A DNA stretch of 64,000 nt, from the NCBI GenBank assembly GCA_945861935.1, contig CAMAVU010000002.1, positions 1-64,000 on the forward strand, written 5' to 3'. The position numbers were made by a program, and so were the translations under genes. Source of the DNA: Bifidobacterium breve (GTDB taxonomy: Bacteria > Actinomycetota > Thermoleophilia > Miltoncostaeales > Miltoncostaeaceae). Under the pieces are notes generated by a model, which saw only the letters and a list, made by a program, of their open reading frames with translations, made no database searches and was not told the DNA's origin. This document shows, one piece after another, positions 62,401 to 64,000 of this stretch. Each line of letters begins with the position of its first letter. Position 1 is the first letter of the stretch.

Positions 62401-62679
62401 ATGACCAAGGCCGACTTCGTCAAGCGCGTCGCGCGTGCAGCCGACCTCACCAACGACCAGGCGTCCCGTGCAGTGCAGGCCGTCCTGGACGAGATCGAGC
62501 TCGCCCTCAAGGCCGGAGACGAGGTGCAGTTCTCCGGCTTCGGCAAGTTCTCAGTGTCCCATCGTGCTGCTCGCGAGGGCGTGGATCCCCGCAACCCGGG
62601 CCAGAAGATCCAGATCTCTGCCCGTCGGGTACCACGCTTCCAGGCAGGCGCCCACCTCAAGCGCTCGGTCGCCGGATAG
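62401..62679 (+). CDS. hupB: HU-family nucleoid protein
   Basis: A 92-residue DNA-bending protein. MTKADFVKRVARAADL and FSGFGKFSVSHRAAREG give the dimer body, and DPRNPGQKIQISARRVPRF the DNA-clamping arm with the conserved Asn-Pro. AGGAG lies 4-5 nt before the ATG. It lacks the Lys-rich tail of mycobacterial HupB. The symbol is by family. A very strong terminator follows. Confidence 0.93.
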   Translation: MTKADFVKRVARAADLTNDQASRAVQAVLDEIELALKAGDEVQFSGFGKFSVSHRAAREGVDPRNPGQKIQISARRVPRFQAGAHLKRSVAG

Positions 62680-62693
62680 CAGGTTCCCGGCGA

Positions 62694-62726
62694 CGCCGGG
62701 CGGGTCCCCTGTGGACCCGCCCGGCG
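62694..62726. terminator. strong bidirectional hairpin terminator
   Basis: A perfect 14-bp GC-rich stem (62694-62707 with 62713-62726) closes a CCTGT loop. It separates the HU gene from the convergent tRNA-Leu, and can stop transcription from both sides, although neither flank has a strong T-run. Confidence 0.7.
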
Positions 62727-62737
62727 CGCGAGCATTG

Positions 62738-62821
62738 AGCCGGAGGCGGGATTCGAACCCGCACGCCCCAAGGGGCCAGGGATTTTAAGTCCCCCGCGTC
62801 TACCAGTTCCGCCACTCCGGC
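62738..62821 (-). tRNA. tRNA-Leu (TAA)
   Basis: A class II tRNA with a long variable arm. Acceptor GCCGGAG/CTCCGGC, D arm GCG...CGC with GGAACTGGTAGA between, anticodon loop CTTAAAA, T arm GCGGG-TTCGAAT-CCCGC. CCA is not encoded. The base after the acceptor stem is T, unlike the A73 expected in leucine tRNAs. Confidence 0.92.
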
Positions 62822-62842
62822 CGGAGGGCACGGCCACCGTCG

Positions 62843-63103
62843 TCAGCGCCCGAAGGTCGCCGCGCCCGGCGTGCGATCGATGGAGGTGAGGCGGGTGTGC
62901 TCGACCTTGTGGCACCACTCCTCCTGGAGAATGGGCCAGCGCTTGAGCACCTGCTCATAGCGGATGTGGCGCGTGTTCTCCCCCTTGGAGAAGATCATCC
63001 GCCGGTCATCGCTGGGATCCTCGGTGCGCGCAAGTGCATCCGCCAATCCGGCGACACCGAGGACAGCGCCCTCGTCACGCCCGGTTGTCACCTCCATGCC
63101 CAT
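62843..63103 (-). CDS. small hypothetical protein after ppx/gppA
   Basis: An 86-residue cytosolic protein. The first half is Gly/Ala/Asp-rich; the second half is charged and aromatic (RHIRYEQVLKRWPIL, EEWCHKVEHTRL), with one Cys and three His that could bind a metal. No family is recognised. The ATG lies 11 nt after the upstream stop; TAGACT 8 nt before it could act as a -10 box, but that stretch contains the TAG stop of ppx. An ATG two codons later is equally possible. Confidence 0.55.
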   Translation of the reverse strand: MGMEVTTGRDEGAVLGVAGLADALARTEDPSDDRRMIFSKGENTRHIRYEQVLKRWPILQEEWCHKVEHTRLTSIDRTPGAATFGR

Positions 63104-63114
63104 GGGGGACGAGT

Positions 63115-64000
63115 CTATTCCGCTCTGACGCCACGGCCCGCGGCCACAGCGAGGGCGATGCCGTCGAGCAGATCGCACTCGGACGCCATCAGGCCGTCTG
63201 CGCCGAGCGCCGTGAGCGCACCCAGCAGGATCGCGAGCCCCGGCACGATCACGTTCACGCGGTCGGGGTGGACCCCGGGTGTGCGCGCCCGCTCCCCGGC
63301 CGCCATCGACGCCATGCGCGCGAGGACCTCCTGGACCTCGTCGCGGCCGATACGGGTGCGGTGGACGGCGGCGGGGTCGTAGTGGCCGATCATCACCGCC
63401 GCCAGGGTCGTGACCGTGCCGGCCACCCCGAGCAGCGGGCCATCACCGGTGAACCCGGCGGTGGCACGGGCAACCATCTCCCGTGCCTCGCGGACGATGG
63501 CCTCGACCTCGGCCTTCCGGGGTGGATCCGTCGTGATCATGTCGCCCTGGCGATTCACCCCGAGAGGCAGGCTGACCGAGCGCCGGGGACCCGCCGCATC
63601 GCCCTCCACCACCTCCGTACTGCCCCCGCCGATGTCAATGACCGTGCAGGCCGCCGTGCCGTCGGTCAGTGCCAGCCGCGCGCCCGCAAATGACAGCGCG
63701 GCCTCCTCCTCGCCACCGATCACGCGGAGCGGCACCCCGAGCCGCGTACCCACCAGCGACTCGATGTCCCCTCGGTTCGGTGCCTCGCGGACCGCAGCGG
63801 TGCCAACGGCCGTCACGGGTGGCGAGCCCGCCCGGGCGATGCGCCCCGCGTAGTCGTCGAGGCATGCGCCGAGCCGGGCAAGCGCGCCGTCTGTCACCCG
63901 TCCGTCGGGCCCGGCACCGCGCCGCAGGCCCGTCACGGTGGTCACTCTGGGGCCCACTGCCCCCCCGGGGTCCATCCGCTCCATCAGGAGGAGACGCACG
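63115..64000 (-). CDS. Ppx/GppA phosphatase family protein, N-terminus cut by window
   Basis: About 295 residues of an exopolyphosphatase/pppGpp phosphatase are visible. The N-terminus lies beyond the right edge, since the first residues VRLLLMERM continue the family's DxGTNS-type strand. VTAVGTAAVREAPNRGD, VIGGEEEAALSFAGARL, TVIDIGGGSTEVVEGD and VAGTVTTLAAVMIGHYD are the standard ASKHA motifs. Such enzymes degrade polyphosphate or convert pppGpp to ppGpp; which applies cannot be decided here. Confidence 0.9.
   Translation of the reverse strand, partial: VRLLLMERMDPGGAVGPRVTTVTGLRRGAGPDGRVTDGALARLGACLDDYAGRIARAGSPPVTAVGTAAVREAPNRGDIESLVGTRLGVPLRVIGGEEEAALSFAGARLALTDGTAACTVIDIGGGSTEVVEGDAAGPRRSVSLPLGVNRQGDMITTDPPRKAEVEAIVREAREMVARATAGFTGDGPLLGVAGTVTTLAAVMIGHYDPAAVHRTRIGRDEVQEVLARMASMAAGERARTPGVHPDRVNVIVPGLAILLGALTALGADGLMASECDLLDGIALAVAAGRGVRAE

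Noticed and set aside
63112-63117. TAGACT as a leaderless promoter of the gene at 63103
   Set aside because: The first three bases are the TAG stop of the upstream gene and no -35 is visible; not counted as firm support.

Overview
The window is GC-rich, densely coded DNA from a bacterial chromosome. It reads as Actinomycetota, probably a deep class such as Thermoleophilia. The reasons are a DUF2469 gene, an MprA-like two-component pair, many TAnnnT -10 boxes 7-8 nt before a start codon (leaderless transcripts), long runs of ATGA/GTGA-overlapping genes, and a Spo0H-type SigH. The assignment is inferred from gene content; no rRNA is present. I see no phage, IS element, integrase or CRISPR array.

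Region 1 (1-9.7 kb, mostly minus strand): the first 73 codons of an MmeI-like Type IIL restriction-modification protein behind a small unknown gene; a glutathione transferase/hydroxyisobutyrate-dehydrogenase-like pair; an unknown membrane protein with a tandem-repeat CPGC protein; a NUDIX-MutY oxidized-guanine repair pair; a DEDDh exonuclease; a cell-wall amidase; and a secreted beta-propeller protein. Region 2 (9.8-18.7 kb): an APC permease fused to a universal-stress domain, an MFS exporter behind a well-formed promoter and a 16-bp palindrome, a secreted repeat protein next to a response regulator/histidine kinase pair, a BspA-like surface protein, and tRNA-Thr.

Region 3 (19.3-39.6 kb) is a 20-kb block of minus-strand housekeeping genes: tlpA-like, tilS, hpt, ftsH, folP, folB, folK, DUF2469, coaX, dusB, greA, lysS, rpsR, a zinc-ribbon gene, clpC, PIN-TRAM (yacL), ispD, PHP phosphatase, ispF, cysS, rlmB, sigH. 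This order closely follows the Bacillus subtilis tilS-to-sigH region. Two of its genes, lysS and ftsH, appear to start at CTG.

Region 4 (39.7-48.6 kb): PAP2 phosphatase, a degenerate GGDEF membrane protein, a large secreted repeat protein, a membrane-anchored FMN glutamate-synthase-like enzyme, an ornithine-carbamoyltransferase-like protein with HPLP in place of HCLP, a rhomboid protease fused to a DUF2007-like domain, and a small conserved-looking basic/coiled-coil protein.

Region 5 (48.7-59.3 kb) is a hopanoid operon: prenyl diphosphate synthase, hpnH, hpnG, squalene-hopene cyclase, hpnC, hpnD, hpnE, followed by a VanW-family protein. Together they can take C5 precursors through FPP, presqualene diphosphate, hydroxysqualene and squalene to hopene, and on to adenosylhopane and ribosylhopane. 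The C5 precursors would come from the MEP pathway, of which ispD and ispF lie in region 3. Region 6 (59.3-64 kb): acetyl-CoA synthetase, an HU-family protein with a strong terminator, tRNA-Leu, and a Ppx/GppA phosphatase cut by the right edge.
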